Shown here: positions 1-10,910 of the stretch, piece after piece
How the letters are laid out: every line of letters begins with the position of its first letter
Position numbering within the stretch: position 1 is the first letter of the stretch
Translations under genes and position numbers: made by a program
Source of the DNA: Bufo bufo
Lineage: Eukaryota > Chordata > Amphibia > Anura > Bufonidae
NCBI RefSeq assembly: GCF_905171765.1
Contig: NC_053392.1
Coordinates: 504,042,556 to 504,106,555, forward strand
Direction of reading: 5' to 3'
DNA length: 64,000 nucleotides
The notes under the pieces: generated by a model
Seen by the model: the letters and a program-made list of their open reading frames with translations, nothing else
Told to the model about the DNA's origin: nothing
Databases searched by the model: none

Positions 1-53
1 ACTTGGAGTTACATTGTGTTGTTTAAGTGTTCCCTTTATTTTTTTGAGCAGTG
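1..53 (-). mobile_element. Tc1-like transposon terminal fragment
   Basis: The first 53 bases are a terminal inverted repeat end of a Tc1/mariner element, followed by TA. The same end recurs in the same orientation at about 2090-2141 (shared core CCCTTTATTTTTTTGAGCAG). The element body would lie left of the window. Confidence 0.6.
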
Positions 54-59
54 TATATA

Positions 60-1450
60 CAGTGGATATAAAAAGTCTACACACCCCTGTTAAAATGTCA
101 GGTTTCTGGGCTGTAAAAAAAAATGAGACAAAGATAAAATCATTTCAGAACTTTTTCCACCTTTAATGTGACCTATAAACTGTACCACTCAATTGAAAAA
201 CAAACTGAAATCTTTTTTTTTTAGGTAGAGGGAAGAAAAAATATAAAAATAAAAGAATATGGTTGCGTAAGTGTGCACACCCTTAAACTAATACTTTGTT
301 GAAGCACCTTTTGATTTTATTACAGCACAGTCTTTTTGGGTATGGGTCTATCAGCATGGCACATTTTGACTTGGCAAGACTTGCCCACTCTTCTTTGCAA
401 AAACACTCCAAATGTGTCAGATTGCGAGGGCATCTCCTGTGCACAGCCCTCTTCAGATCACCCCACAGATTTTCCATCGGATTCAGGTCTGGGCTCTGGC
501 TGGGCCATTCCAAAACTTTAATCTTCTTCTGGTGAAGCCATTCCTTTGTTGATTTGGATGTATGCTTTGGGTCGTTGTCATGCTGAAAGATGAAGTTCCT
601 CTTCATGTTCAGTTTTCTAGCAGAAGCCTGAAGGTTTTGTGCCAATATTGACTGGAATTTGGAACTGTTCATAATTCCCTCTAGCTTAACTAAGGCCCCA
701 GTTCCAGCTGAAGAAAAACAGCCCCAAAGCATGATGATGCCACCACCATGCTTCACTGTGGGTATGGTGTTCTTTTGGTGATGTGCAGTGTTTTTGGGCC
801 AAACATATCTTTTGGAATTATGGCCAAAAAGTTCAACCTTGGTTTCATCAGACATAACACCCTTTCCCACATGCTTTTGGGAGACTTTAGATGTGTTTTT
901 GCAAAATGTAGCCTGGCTTGGATGTTTTTCTTTGTAAGAAAAGGCTTTCGTCTTGCCACTCTACCCCATAGCCCAGACATATGAAGAATACGGGAGATTG
1001 TTGTCACATATACCACTCAGCCAGTACTTGCCAGATATTCCTGCAGCTCCTTTAATGTTGCTGTAGGCCTCTTGGTAGCCTCCCAGACCAGTTTTCTTCT
1101 CGTCTTTTCATCAATTTTGAAGGGACGTCCAGTTCTTGGTAATGTCACTGTTGTGCCATATTTTATCCACTTGATGATGACTGTCTTCACTGTGTTCCAT
1201 GGTATATCTAACGCCTTGGAAATTCTTTTGTACCCTTCTCCTGACTGATACCTTTTAATTAACAATGAGATTCCTCTGATGCTTTGGAAGCTCTCTGTGG
1301 ACCATGGCTTTTGCTGTGAGATCCGACTAAGAAAATTTCAGGAAAGACCAACTAGAGCAGCAGAACTTTATTTGGGGTTAATCAGAGGCACTTTAAATTA
1401 TGGCAGGTGTATGCTGACTCCTATTTAACATGATTTTGAATGTGATTGCT
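60..1450 (-). mobile_element. Tc1/mariner transposon, decayed, one end lost
   Basis: The left terminal repeat starts with CAGTGGATATAAAAAGTC next to a TA dinucleotide (58-59). The body encodes a DD34E-type transposase on the minus strand. The 5' end of the element (right side) is cut at 1450, where a TTAA-targeting MITE is inserted, so the second terminal repeat is not visible. The family looks like the abundant fish and frog Tc1 elements; that assignment is from memory of the family. Confidence 0.8.
283..1305 (-). pseudogene. Tc1-like transposase pseudogene
   Basis: Reading leftwards from an ATG at 1305-1303 to a TAA at 285-283 spans 1023 nt, the length of a 340-codon Tc1 transposase. The N-terminal part reads as a helix-turn-helix DNA-binding domain (YQSGEGYKRISKAL). 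The catalytic triad positions are still readable: [19 protein letters not shown] and SPDLNPMENLW. At least three lesions break it: a short insertion and frameshift near 1258-1265, an in-frame TGA at 1019-1017, and a one-base deletion near 860 just before the first catalytic Asp. It cannot make an active enzyme. In its family the protein binds the terminal repeats and moves the element by cut and paste into TA sites. Confidence 0.85.
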
Positions 1451-1453
1451 TAA

Positions 1454-1618
1454 AGGGAACCTGTCACCGGGACTTTGTGTATAGAGCTGAGGACATGGGT
1501 TGCTAGATGGCCTTAGCACATCCGCAATACCCAGTCCCCATAGCTCTGTGTGCTTTTATTGTGTAATAAAATCGATTTGATACATATGCAAATTAACCTG
1601 AGATGAGTCCTGAGTGCT
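1454..1618. mobile_element. T2/Kolobok-type MITE, half copy
   Basis: Begins at a TTAA (1450-1453) with AGGGAACCTGTCACC and matches the left half of the complete palindromic MITE at 24761-25120. It stops near 1618 against Tc1-like sequence, so the right arm and second TTAA are gone. It interrupts the Tc1 element on its left. Confidence 0.75.
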
Positions 1619-1845
1619 CCTCCTGTTCCTCCTTGCACAAAGGCGGAGGTAGCGGTCCTGCTGCTGGGTTGTTGGCCTCCTCCACGTCTCCCGATGTACT
1701 GGCCTGTCTCCTGGTAGCGCCTCCATGCTCTGGACACTACGCTTACAGACACAGCAAACCTTCTTGCCACAGCTCGCATTGATGTGCCATCCTGGATAAG
1801 CTGCACTACATGAGCCACTTGTGTGGGTTGTAGACTCCGTCTCAT
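1619..1845 (-). pseudogene. Tc1-like transposase, N-terminal fragment
   Basis: From an ATG at 1845 the frame reads an N-terminal helix-turn-helix DNA-binding domain of a Tc1-type transposase ([15 protein letters not shown], then [12 protein letters not shown]). Codons then run into MITE sequence at about 1618, and none of the DDE catalytic domain is present. The upstream in-frame codons to 1890 are probably leader. It is a non-functional remnant. The family assignment rests on the HTH pattern and on the terminal repeat next to it. Confidence 0.75.
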
Positions 1846-2141
1846 GCTACCACTAGAGTGAAAGCACCGCCAGCATTCAAAAGTGACCAAAACATCAGCC
1901 AGGAAGCATAGGAACTGAGAAGTGGTCTGTGGTTACCACCTGCAGAACCACTCCTTTATTGGGGGCGTCTTGCTAATTGCCTATAATTTCCACCTGTTGT
2001 CTGTCCCATTTGCACAACAGCATGTGAAATTGATTGTCACTCAGTGTTGCTTCCTAAGTGGACAGTTTGATTTCACAGAAGTGTGATTGACTTGGAGTTA
2101 CAGTGTGTTGTTTAAGTGGTCCCTTTATTTTTTTGAGCAGA
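1619..2141 (-). mobile_element. Tc1-like transposon, 5' end only
   Basis: On the minus strand this is the 5' terminal repeat (ending near 2141) and N-terminal coding part of a second Tc1-like family. Its end matches bases 1-53 in the same orientation. The 3' two thirds are missing, cut off by the MITE half copy at 1454-1618. Confidence 0.75.
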
Positions 2142-2275
2142 TATATATATATATTTTTTTTACACACTAATTTTCTATAGACAGTTATAGTCAGTGAAAA
2201 AAAGCCTGACATACCAGTTGACTCACTGGGGGTTCTTTAATAGCCCCTGCGCTGCTGGAGGATGCACCCAATTTA

Positions 2276-2724
2276 GGGTACTTTCACACTTGTGTTTGAT
2301 TCCGGCAGGCAGTTCTGTTACCTGAACTGCCTGCCTGATTAGGCAAACTGTATGCAAACGCATGTCATTTTTTCTGACTGATCAGGATCCTGATCAGTCT
2401 GAAAAATGCCTGATCAGTCAGAAAAATGCATTGCAATACCAGATCTGTTTTTCCGGTGTCAGGCAAAACGGATCAGGTATTAATTTTTTTCTCATTTTTA
2501 AAGGTCTGCGCATGCGCAGGCAAGTCTTCATTTTTTTTTTCCCCGGAGATAAAACCGTAGCAAGCTACGGTTTTATCTTTTGCCTGATCAGTCAAAATGA
2601 CTGAACTGAAGACATCCTGAACGGATTACTCTCCATTCAGAATGCATGGGGATATGCCTGATCAGTTCTTTTCCAGTATAGAGCCCCTGTGACGGAAAAG
2701 AAAAACGCTAGTGTGAAAGTAGCC
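2276..2724. mobile_element. PIF/Harbinger-like MITE, type A
   Basis: Inverted ends GGGTACTTTCACACTTGTG and CTAGTGTGAAAGTAGCC are flanked by TTA on both sides (2273-2275 and 2725-2727). A 3-bp TTA/TAA duplication with GG..CC ends is the PIF/Harbinger pattern. It has no coding capacity. It is a relative of 17320-19852 and 58894-60788. Confidence 0.75.
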
Positions 2725-3489
2725 TTAAGAGAAGGTGTGTGCCTTTTTACAAATTAGACGCATCCTCCGGCAGTCCGTGCTCCTAGTTTGAAACCTACTC
2801 CAGTGGTTTAAAGACGTCATTTACGCCTGTTTGGAGGTGCAAATGTTATTGAATCTGCCGGGGGTCGATGGCCATTGGTGAGGACGGTGTGAAAACACGG
2901 CCCATATTGTTGCATGGGAGTTTAAAAATTTGCAAAATGGGGTCTTGCCACATGTTTTTTTTTTTTACGCCAAAAACTGGAGTAGTGATCTTAGTAAATG
3001 ATCTCCATTGACTTATGCCAATTGTGTTGAGTCAGGGTGCAGGAAAAGAAAATCAAAAGAAAGCAACAACAATTAGGTATCTTGGGGAAAAGGGATTAGC
3101 CGCGTTGTATCTTTTGTTCCTACTGGGGACAAGAGGTGCCCGGCGGCACTCCTCATGGAAATAAACGTGCATGCCACGGTTGGTCAAGCTTGCATATTTA
3201 TGCTGGAGTGGGCAGCCACATCCCATGTGTATGGCCAGCATAAGGAAAAGAAATATAAAAGCACACCTCTTCTGCAGACATATGGAACCTCAAAGCATTG
3301 GGCAGCACACTGCCATACTCCCATCGCAGAGCACGGATCCGCAGCATCCGGTCATATCTGGAAAGTCATAAGTAGCATGTAAAAATTATGTGGTACGTGG
3401 GAAATATTGCCAAACAGTTCCTACCAGTATTTTCAACTTACGTCAACTAAAACCAAGAACATGCATTCCCCCCGTCCAAAAAGACTTTA
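2725..3489. other. No gene seen
   Basis: Mixed-composition sequence between two MITEs. No exon-like stretch, RNA gene or recognised repeat was found. It is read as GINS1 intron 2. Confidence 0.4.
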
Positions 3490-4095
3490 GGCCGCTTTCA
3501 CACGACCGTATGGCTTTTTCAGTATTTTGCAGTCTGTTTTTCACTGATCCGTTGTTCCGTTTTTTTTTTTCTTTCCTGTTGTGTTTCCGTATGGCATATA
3601 CAGTAATAAAATAGAAAAAAAAAATTGGGCTGGGCATAACATTTTCAATGGATGGTTCTGCAAAAATGGAACGGACACGGAGGACATTCCGTTTGTGTTC
3701 CGTTTTTTTTTGCGGACCCGTTGACTTGAATGGAGCCACGGAACATTTGCGGGCAATACTAGGACATGTTCTATCTTTCAACGGCCTCTTGCACACAAAC
3801 GTTTTTTTTTTCCCCCTGTTAACGTTCAGTATACGGAACCATTCATTTCAATGGATCCGGAGAAAAAAAAAAAAAAAAAAAAAAGTATGGGAAGGGGAAG
3901 GTATGCCTTCCGTTTCCGTTTTTCTGTTCAAAGATAGAACATGTCCTATTATTGTCTGCATAACGGACAAGGATAGTACTGTTCTATCAGTGGCCAGCTG
4001 TTCCGTAAAAAACGGAATGCACACGGACATCATCTGTATTTTTTGCGGACTGCAAAATACTGAAACAGCCATATAGTTGAGTGTAAGAAGAGATT
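3490..4095. mobile_element. PIF/Harbinger-like MITE, diverged
   Basis: Starts after TTA (3487-3489) with GGCCGCTTTCACACGACCGT. The right end is the decayed complement around 4050-4095 (shared GACTGCAAAATACTGAAA). Poly-A and poly-T tracts and short inverted repeats fill the centre. The right border is approximate. Confidence 0.6.
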
Positions 4096-4869
4096 AGAGA
4101 TACAGTATTATGGCTCAGGCTACAATGTCCAAGTTACTGGCCAGACCAGGACGCCTGGTGAACAGTTTCAATCTCCTGCAGGGATACAGAAATATTCCAG
4201 GAATAACTGAACACAAGCCCCTGGAGCCTTTATACGAGATTGTAATGAACACTTTCCTTGCATCACTTCACATCCTATGGCCGGTTTGCGGATTATTACC
4301 CAGAGCTATTTAGCAGTCATAGCTGATGGTCTCAGGACAGATCTCAGGGCAAGGTTACCCATGACTCACTGATAAGTCATATTAGGCATTTTCTATGAAG
4401 CGTCAGACGGAGCAGCTAATTATAAACTAGAAATTCTAGTATTCCATTGCACAAAAATATCAATTACATTTGAATATGGGCTGCAACACACAAGTCACTT
4501 TCCTCATAAAAAACTGCAAAGAAATAGGTAAAAATATGCATCATAGCATTTCTGCCACAAGTTATGAGCGACTTCGGCTATCCAACTTCCAATCACTAAA
4601 AAGGCTTTAGTCTGGTCTTCTAACCGGTTCAACAAAGTCATTTAACCCCCATCGACCCCCCCCCCCCCCCCAAACTAGTGCATTTTTTTTCTTTTTTGAA
4701 AGATGTAACTTATTTCCAGTCATGTAAATAATTTATGTACTTTTTTTCCTTGATATATGGGCATTTATTTTTATGTCATTATTTTATTTAATAATTATTC
4801 ATTATTTGTTTTTATTTTATATACCAAGGAAAATGTTTAAAAATATTATAAATTTTACTCACTTCTATA
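4096..4869. other. No gene seen; poly-C tract
   Basis: Contains a run of C near 4657-4670 and AT-rich sequence from 4680 to 4860. A 67-codon open frame at 4110-4313 has no recognisable domain and was not called. Confidence 0.4.
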
Positions 4870-5200
4870 GCGCTAACATATTCCACAGCACAGTACAAGG
4901 AAAGCACTGGACCATAGGAATCAAGCGAGCATGAGGACAACACTGGGCCACTAGGCGCAGAACCACAACCAGGAGTCAAACAAATTCCAATTTATTCATA
5001 GACGACGCGTTTCGGGATGCATGACCCCTTTATCAAGTCTTTCAGTGAGTGCCTCCGGTCCAGCCGCTCACTGAAAGACTTGATAAAGGCTCATGCTCGC
5101 TTGATTCCTATGGTCCAGCGCTTTCCTAGTACTACTACTACTCACCTGATCGGCGGCTTGGCTTCCGCCCAAGGTTATCGGACAAGTTTGGCTGCACAAA
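4870..5200 (-). mobile_element. Penelope-like terminal repeat remnant
   Basis: Holds a short inverted duplication (the AAAGACTTGATAAAGG text appears in both orientations around 5025-5095) and, on the minus strand, a hammerhead-like motif followed by GAATAAA. This arrangement is seen in the terminal repeats of Penelope-like retroelements. No coding part remains. The class is inferred from the ribozyme-like motif. Confidence 0.4.
5000..5040 (-). ncRNA. Hammerhead-ribozyme-like motif (decayed or variant)
   Basis: On the minus strand the order is: stem I strand AGAC, core UUGAUAA, one spacer base, stem II closed by GGG/CCC, GAA, a tiny stem III ACGCGU, then C and the stem I partner GUCU. The canonical core is CUGANGA, so positions C3 and G8 are changed to U3 and A8, which can still pair. 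Self-cleavage activity is doubtful because G8 is catalytic in the family. The folding was done by eye. Confidence 0.45.
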
Positions 5201-5250
5201 TCAGTAACATTCTTCAATTGGCCTTCATTGTGGTTGCGCCCAATTTGGTG

Positions 5251-6199
5251 CAACACAAATAGGAGAGCAAACCACCTCACCTTAATGAGGGCATTGTTAA
5301 TTGACGTACTCACCCTATGAGAGCCTCTCTTTCCTTCTCTGCCATTATTTACAGCACAGACATCATCAATAGTATATTGTTCTCATTTAGTTTTCATTTT
5401 TTGTTAATAACACAATGTGCAACTGACATGTCCCCTTCCAATAACAGTCATTTTGATATAAGTGATATCGAAGCTGTGGTGTGGCGGTTTTTATTTTAAT
5501 TTTATTTTTTTAATTGTATACTTTAACATGACTTTTATTGCCGATTTCTCCTGTAACTGGGGATGACATATTAGTCCCAGTTATGGGGGAATACAGCCCC
5601 TGGAGATATTGTACAAGACTGTACAGCCTCACTGCAGAGCACAAATTGCATGCAGCTGCCATCTATGCAAGCAGATATGTGCCAACCGCCTGAAGGTAGT
5701 CAATAGGCAGTCAGCAAGTGGTTAAACGAGTGGACATCTAGCTGACAACCATTCCTATACTATTGTGTACTTCTATTCACTGCTTAACTATATTTTCCTG
5801 TTACATGGCTTTATCCTAACACTGCTCTCCTATCATCGGGTTTGTGATTTTTTTTTATAGTTTTATAAATTTATTTTTCCAATTTCAATAATCCTGAAAG
5901 CCAAGCAACCTCTGTGCGACTTACAGATAAGCAACAATGCACCGCCGATTTCGTAGAAGAGAGCAATGGCGGAATTTAATTGTTGGTATCAATTCACTGC
6001 GGCTTTCTGTCTTTGCTTCATTGCTGTAGTGGGAGAAAAAGAAGAAGAAACAATTAAAACCATCTATTCTGCAGTAATTCCTTCTCCAAGACACACGGAC
6101 ACTGGTATTATTACAGTAATTAGTAATATTTGTACATTAACAACCTAGAATACCCTACCTGTCATCTGGTATTTTGGGGGTCAAAGTCAAAACTTTGAA
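5251..6199. other. No gene seen; AT-rich
   Basis: AT-rich with poly-T tracts. No exon, RNA gene or transposon end was recognised. Confidence 0.4.
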
Positions 6200-6716
6200 T
6201 TAAAGGGAACGTGTCACCAAAAATTGTATCTACCAGTTGAAATCAGACAGAGACGCAGATCTTTTTTTTTCTAATCTGGTTTTATTTTCTGATTGCAGAT
6301 TTCTTTATTCTATTTCCTGAACATTATTATGGGGGCGGCTATCTTACCTGAACTGATCTTAACTGCATTTAGAAAGTATTAAGAAAATTGCTTTACGGCA
6401 GCCCCATGGTCCATAGACACAATGGTCAGGAGGAGACCTCATTGACTTCTATGGAGAGTTTTGTAGCCATGCCCTGTGCAGTGATCATTGTACAAGGAAA
6501 GACTAGATAAGCCCTGACAATCACCTATTGTGAATGGAGGATCCTGTCTTATCTGTCATTGTAATCATGCCTGTAATGATATCACCTCTGTGTATAGATA
6601 AGCAGGTAACTGCAGTAAAGGCAGTTGGTGAGGAAGTGTTCCTTCCCGACAGTCGGCTGCTTGTTCAGTGAAGGAGACTTCTACGTTTACATGTGGTGAT
6701 CACCTCTACAGTATAA

Positions 6717-6960
6717 GGGTCCATTCACAGGTCCGTTGTTTCTTTCCTGATCTGTTCCGTTTTTTGCAGAACAGATCTGGACCAGATCTGTACCCATTAA
6801 TTTTCAATGGGTCCTGAAAAAAAAAAAAAACAATCGGACAGCTCAATGTCTGATTTTTTTCAGGACCCATTGAAAATGAATGGGTACAGATCTGGTCCAG
6901 ATCTGTTCCGCAAAAAACGGAACAGATCAGGAAAGAAACAACGGACGTGTGAATGGACCC
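6717..6960. mobile_element. PIF/Harbinger-like MITE
   Basis: A 244-bp near-perfect palindrome with ends GGGTCCATTCACAGGTCCG and CGGACGTGTGAATGGACCC, flanked by TAA on each side (6714-6716, 6961-6963). A shorter relative is at 29455-29626. Confidence 0.8.
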
Positions 6961-7313
6961 TAAGGACAAGGGCTCACTATAGTGATCGCTCAGTCTCATA
7001 CAACTGCATTGTTTCTGGACAGCAGACCGCTGTTTAGACCTCACAATCTGCTGCCCAGAAACCATAACTATTGTACCTGCATAAGGCCTCATGCACATCA
7101 CCGCTCCGTTTTTTGCGGTCCGCAAAGTGCGGATCTGCAAAACACAGAAGCCGCACTTGTGCCTTCCGCAATTTGCGGAACGGAACAGGCGGCCCATTGT
7201 AGAAATACCTATTCTTGTCCGCAAAACGGGGCCATGGAACGGATGCGGACAGCACACTGAGTACTGTCCACATCTTTTGCGGCCCCATTCAAGTGAATGG
7301 GTCCGCACCCGAG

Positions 7314-9546
7314 TAGGGTTGGGCGATATACCGGTATCACGATATACCACGGTATTAAAAAAACGGCGATATGGCGATATCGCTGTTTCCAAAATACCGC
7401 GGTATTTTGTGACGTCATCAAAGCGGTCAGCTCACATTGTGCGCTGACCGCTTCTAAACGTGCGCCCGCCCGCCGCTGCACCTTGCATAGCGCTGCCGCT
7501 GAGTAACATTACTTCCTCTCGCTCCTGGCCTGGCTCCTTCTTGCTCCGCCTCCCTTAGTCAAGTCTCCACCCACCATCTGACATCATCACCGTCGTCACC
7601 CACCGGCTCTATTGTATATGTGGCGATGGCGAATCGATCCCCTGTGTGAGTACTGGTGTCTCTGGAGAGACTTTTCCTGCAGCTGCCTCACTAGTGTGTG
7701 CTCTGGTGACGAAATTATAAACTTACTACTTCCCGCAGCGGCCGCCCCGGCTCTCCCTCCTCCTTGCTCCCATATTCAAATCTCTGCCCACCGGCATCTG
7801 ATGTCAGAATCAGAGCACACAAGCGAGGCAGCCGCGGGAAAGGTATATCGCAAAGTATTACTGCATGTATGGTGGCCTGTGGCCACAAGACCTTATTATA
7901 ACGCCTCCTTGTGGCCCCCCATACAGTGTAACGCCTCCTTGTGGCCCCCCCATACAGTGTAACGCCTCCTTGTGGCCCCCCCCATACAGTGTAACGCCTC
8001 CTTGTGGCCCCCCCCATACAGTGTAACGCCTCCTTGTGGCCCCCCCCATACAGTGTAACGCCTCCTTGTGGCCCCCCCCATACAGTGTAACGCCTCCTTG
8101 TGGCCCCCCCCATACAGTGTAACGCCTCCTTGTGGCCCCCCCCATACAGTGTAACGCCTCCTTGTGGCCCCCCCATACAGTGTAACGCCTCCTTGTGGCC
8201 CCCCCATACAGTGTAACGCCTCCTTGTGGCCCCCCCATACAGTGTAACGCCTCCTTGTGGCCCCCCCATACAGTGTAACGCCTCCTTGTGGCCCCCCCAT
8301 ACAGTGTAACGCCTCCTTGTGGCCCCCCCATACAGTGTAACGCCTCCTTGTGGCCCCCCCATACAGTGTAACGCCTCCTTGTGGCCCCCCCATACAGTGT
8401 AATGCCTCCTTGTGGCCCCCCCATACAGTGTAATGCCTCCTTGTGGCCCCCCCATACAGTGTAATGCCTCCTTGTGGCCCCCCCATACAGTGTAATGCCT
8501 CCTTGTGGCCCCCCCATACAGTGTAATGCCTCCTTGTGGCCCCCCCATACAGTGTAATGCCTCCTTGTGGCCCCCCCATACAGTGTAATGCCTCCTTGTG
8601 GCCCCCCCATACAGTGTAATGCCTCCTTGTGGCCCCCCCATACAGTGTAACGCCTCCTTGTGGCCCCCCCATACAGTGTAACGCCTCCTTGTGGCCCCCC
8701 CATACAGTGTAACGCCTCCTTGTGGCCCCCCCCATACAGTGTAACGCCTCCTTGTGGCCCCCCCATACAGTGTAACGCCTCCTTGTGGCCCCCCCATACA
8801 GTGTAACGCCTCCTTGTGGCCCCCCCATACAGTGTAACGCCTCCTTGTGGCCCCCCCCATACAGTGTAACGCCTCCTTGTGGCCCCCCCCATACAGTGTA
8901 ACGCCTCCTTGTGGCCCCCCCCATACAGTGTAACGCCTCCTTGTGGCTGCCCCCATACAGTGTAACGCCTCCTTGTGGCCCCCCCATACAGTGTAACACC
9001 TCCTTGTGGCTGTCCCCATACAGTGTAACGTCTCCTTGTGGCTGCCCCCATACAGTGTAACGTCTCCTTGTGGCTGCCCCCATACAGTATAACGTCTACT
9101 TGTGGCCCCCCATACAGTATAACGTCTCCTTGTGGCTCCCCATACAGTATAACGTCTCCTTGTGGCTGCCCCCATACAGTATAATGTCTCCTTGTGGCCC
9201 CCCCATACAGTATAACGTCTCCTTGTGGCCGCCCCATACAGTATAATGTCTCCTTGTGGCCCCCCCATACAGTATAACGTCTCCTTGTGGCTGCCCCCAT
9301 ACAGTATAACGTCTCCTTGTGGCCCCCCATACAGTATAACGTCTCCTTGTGGCCCCCCATACAGTATAACGTCTCCTTGTGGCCCCCCATACAGTATAAC
9401 GTCTCCTTATGGCTGCCCCATACAGTATAACGTCTCCTTGTGTTTTTTTTTCTTTTAAACGGGTATTTATCGCGATATATATCGTTATCGCGATAAATTT
9501 TTTAATATCGTTATCGTCTGAATATTTTTGATATCGTCCAACCCTA
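7314..9546. mobile_element. hAT-type non-autonomous element with internal minisatellite
   Basis: Ends are TAGGGTTGGGCGATAT on the left and, on the complement of the right end, TAGGGTTGGACGATATC. The 8-bp CACCCGAG is duplicated exactly on both flanks (7306-7313 and 9547-9554), which is the hAT-superfamily signature. No transposase is encoded: the interior is about 580 bp of unique DNA followed by a long 31-bp tandem array. Confidence 0.85.
7896..9440. repeat. 31-33 bp minisatellite, about 49 units
   Basis: The unit reads CATACAGTGTAACGCCTCC, then TTGTGG and a C run of varying length. I counted about 49 copies of CATACAG. Variants cluster: TAATGCC units at about 8400-8640, and TATAACGTC units at the right end. 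The unit is often 31 bp and lacks stops on the minus strand, so it creates long artefactual open frames. Confidence 0.95.
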
Positions 9547-9916
9547 CACCCGAGCCGCAAAAACTGCGGCTCGGATGCATGAGGCCTAAACCACAGGATG
9601 AACGTGTGTTTCGCTCGTTGATGGGGTGATCTGCGGCACATTTACACAGGCAGATTGTCGGGAACAAGCGTTTGCAGAAACGTTTATTCCCGATAATCTG
9701 CCCGAATATCTAAATCCACCTTAAAGTGATCTGTAGAGGCCAAGAAGTGGCTCCGATTATTAGTGGCCAGTGCAAAACGGCAGGAGTTTCTTATTTTAAT
9801 ATGGATAGTGACATGAAAAATGAAAGACACCGTCATCAAAAATTCTATAAAATTATTTTAAACATAAAAACATGATTTAGACAATAACCTACTTTCTGAT
9901 GACACATTCTCTTTAT

Positions 9917-10845
9917 GACCACTTGTGATGGATCAGCAGCTTCGAGTGGGATTTTCCTCAAAAGTGGTTACAAATCAAAGCTTTGACTTTAACGCCGAAA
10001 ATAACAGTATCTTGACGCCAATTTACCCATAGGATAAATTGTACATTTAAGATCTCTGGGACCCACAGCGATCCTGAGAACAGAGGCCTCCATTGGAATA
10101 GCTTGTCAGTCTAACACTTCTATGGGACTGACTGAGAAATGGGCATTGACTAGCAAGACTTACGATAATTTACACCAAAAATTGACATAACTAATGTCAC
10201 AAATCTGCACCAGCTAGATAGTTGGAACAGATTTAATTTATAGCACACTAACAGGCAAAAAAAATAATAAGGTGACAAATTAAAGTGTCAATTAACTTGT
10301 ACCTTATGGCAGCCACTTTGGACTATGACCGCCATATAAAATGTAAATTCCCCCCCAATGTGTCAGTGCTGGTGGTCACACATGCCCAGTAGATCAGTTC
10401 AATGCAAGTGGCAAAGTGATTCCCCATGTGATGCAGGCCGGCCAATAAGAATCCATGCACTAGAAGTGACATTCACCAACACTGACCACATCAGGTGGAT
10501 CTTCTACGATAAAATAAAAAATAAAAACACCAGGTGGCGCCAAAACAAGTTTAACTTTCGATAAACTGATCAGGCAGGCTGTTCACCGCTGGACCCCACT
10601 GGCTATAAAGGGATCCGGATGTTTTCTGGCAAAAACCGCGGCAGCAAAAATTTTTTGTCCATCCAAAAACCACCACTTATGCCGGAAAGCCGCTGGATAC
10701 CATTACAATCAACGGGATTCGGCAGTGAACAGCAGATTCTGTGATCTCCGGCAGGTTGTCGTCTGTGTCTAATGCCAGTGTGAACCTTCACCGACGGGTG
10801 TAGGAGACGTAGTCCTGTGCTGGCAGTTTTAACATCTGGACTTAC
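9917..10845. other. GINS1 intron 2, no further exon seen
   Basis: No exon 3 candidate of GINS1 was recognised here or further left. 10560-10790 looks like a diverged repeat with short inverted segments that I could not classify. Confidence 0.5.
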
Positions 10846-10910
10846 ACATCTGCTTGGTTCTGCTCATACAAAGCCTTCATCTCTTCCAGGACCTGTCTGA
10901 TTCCATCCTC
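10846..10910 (-). CDS. GINS1: GINS1 (PSF1) exon 2
   Basis: On the minus strand a 65-nt exon lies between an acceptor ending TTTTAG (10912-10911) and a donor GTAAGT (10845-10840). It encodes EDGIRQVLEEMKALYEQNQ, then A-D and two bases of a Val codon. This matches my recollection of vertebrate PSF1 residues 26 onward almost residue for residue. Exon 1 ends in phase 0 and this exon starts in phase 0 and ends in phase 2, so the two join in frame. The stretch belongs to the N-terminal helical A-domain of PSF1. Exon 3 would lie at lower coordinates and is not seen, so intron 2 exceeds 10.8 kb and runs off the window. Confidence 0.93.

Larger units (their letters stand above)
7085..9586. mobile_element. 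PIF/Harbinger-like MITE, type B, split by a hAT
   Basis: Ends GGCCTCATGCACATCACCG and GGATGCATGAGGCC are flanked by TAA (7082-7084, 9587-9589). Its own sequence is 7085-7313 plus 9547-9586; the rest is an inserted hAT element. Confidence 0.75.
6204..9912. mobile_element. Kolobok/T2-like element carrying later insertions
   Basis: The left end is TTAA (6200-6203) followed by AGGGAACGTGTCACC. The right end is the worn complement near 9900-9912 (GACACATTCTC, then TTTAT). Parts of the body match a second copy at 36676-37145: GGCAGCCCCATGGTCCATA near 6400, and TTAGTGGCCAGTGC near 9760. The stretch between holds two Harbinger MITEs, one of which carries a hAT element. The host element itself is non-coding. 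Confidence 0.6.

Noticed and set aside
4110..4313. 67-codon frame starting MAQATMSKLLARPGR
   Set aside because: No splice context, domain or relative recognised; likely chance.
7715..9390. Long minus-strand frames of 395-517 codons with repeating peptide
   Set aside because: They lie wholly or mostly in the 31-bp tandem array; all three frames give a similar repeat, so they are arithmetic artefacts and not genes.
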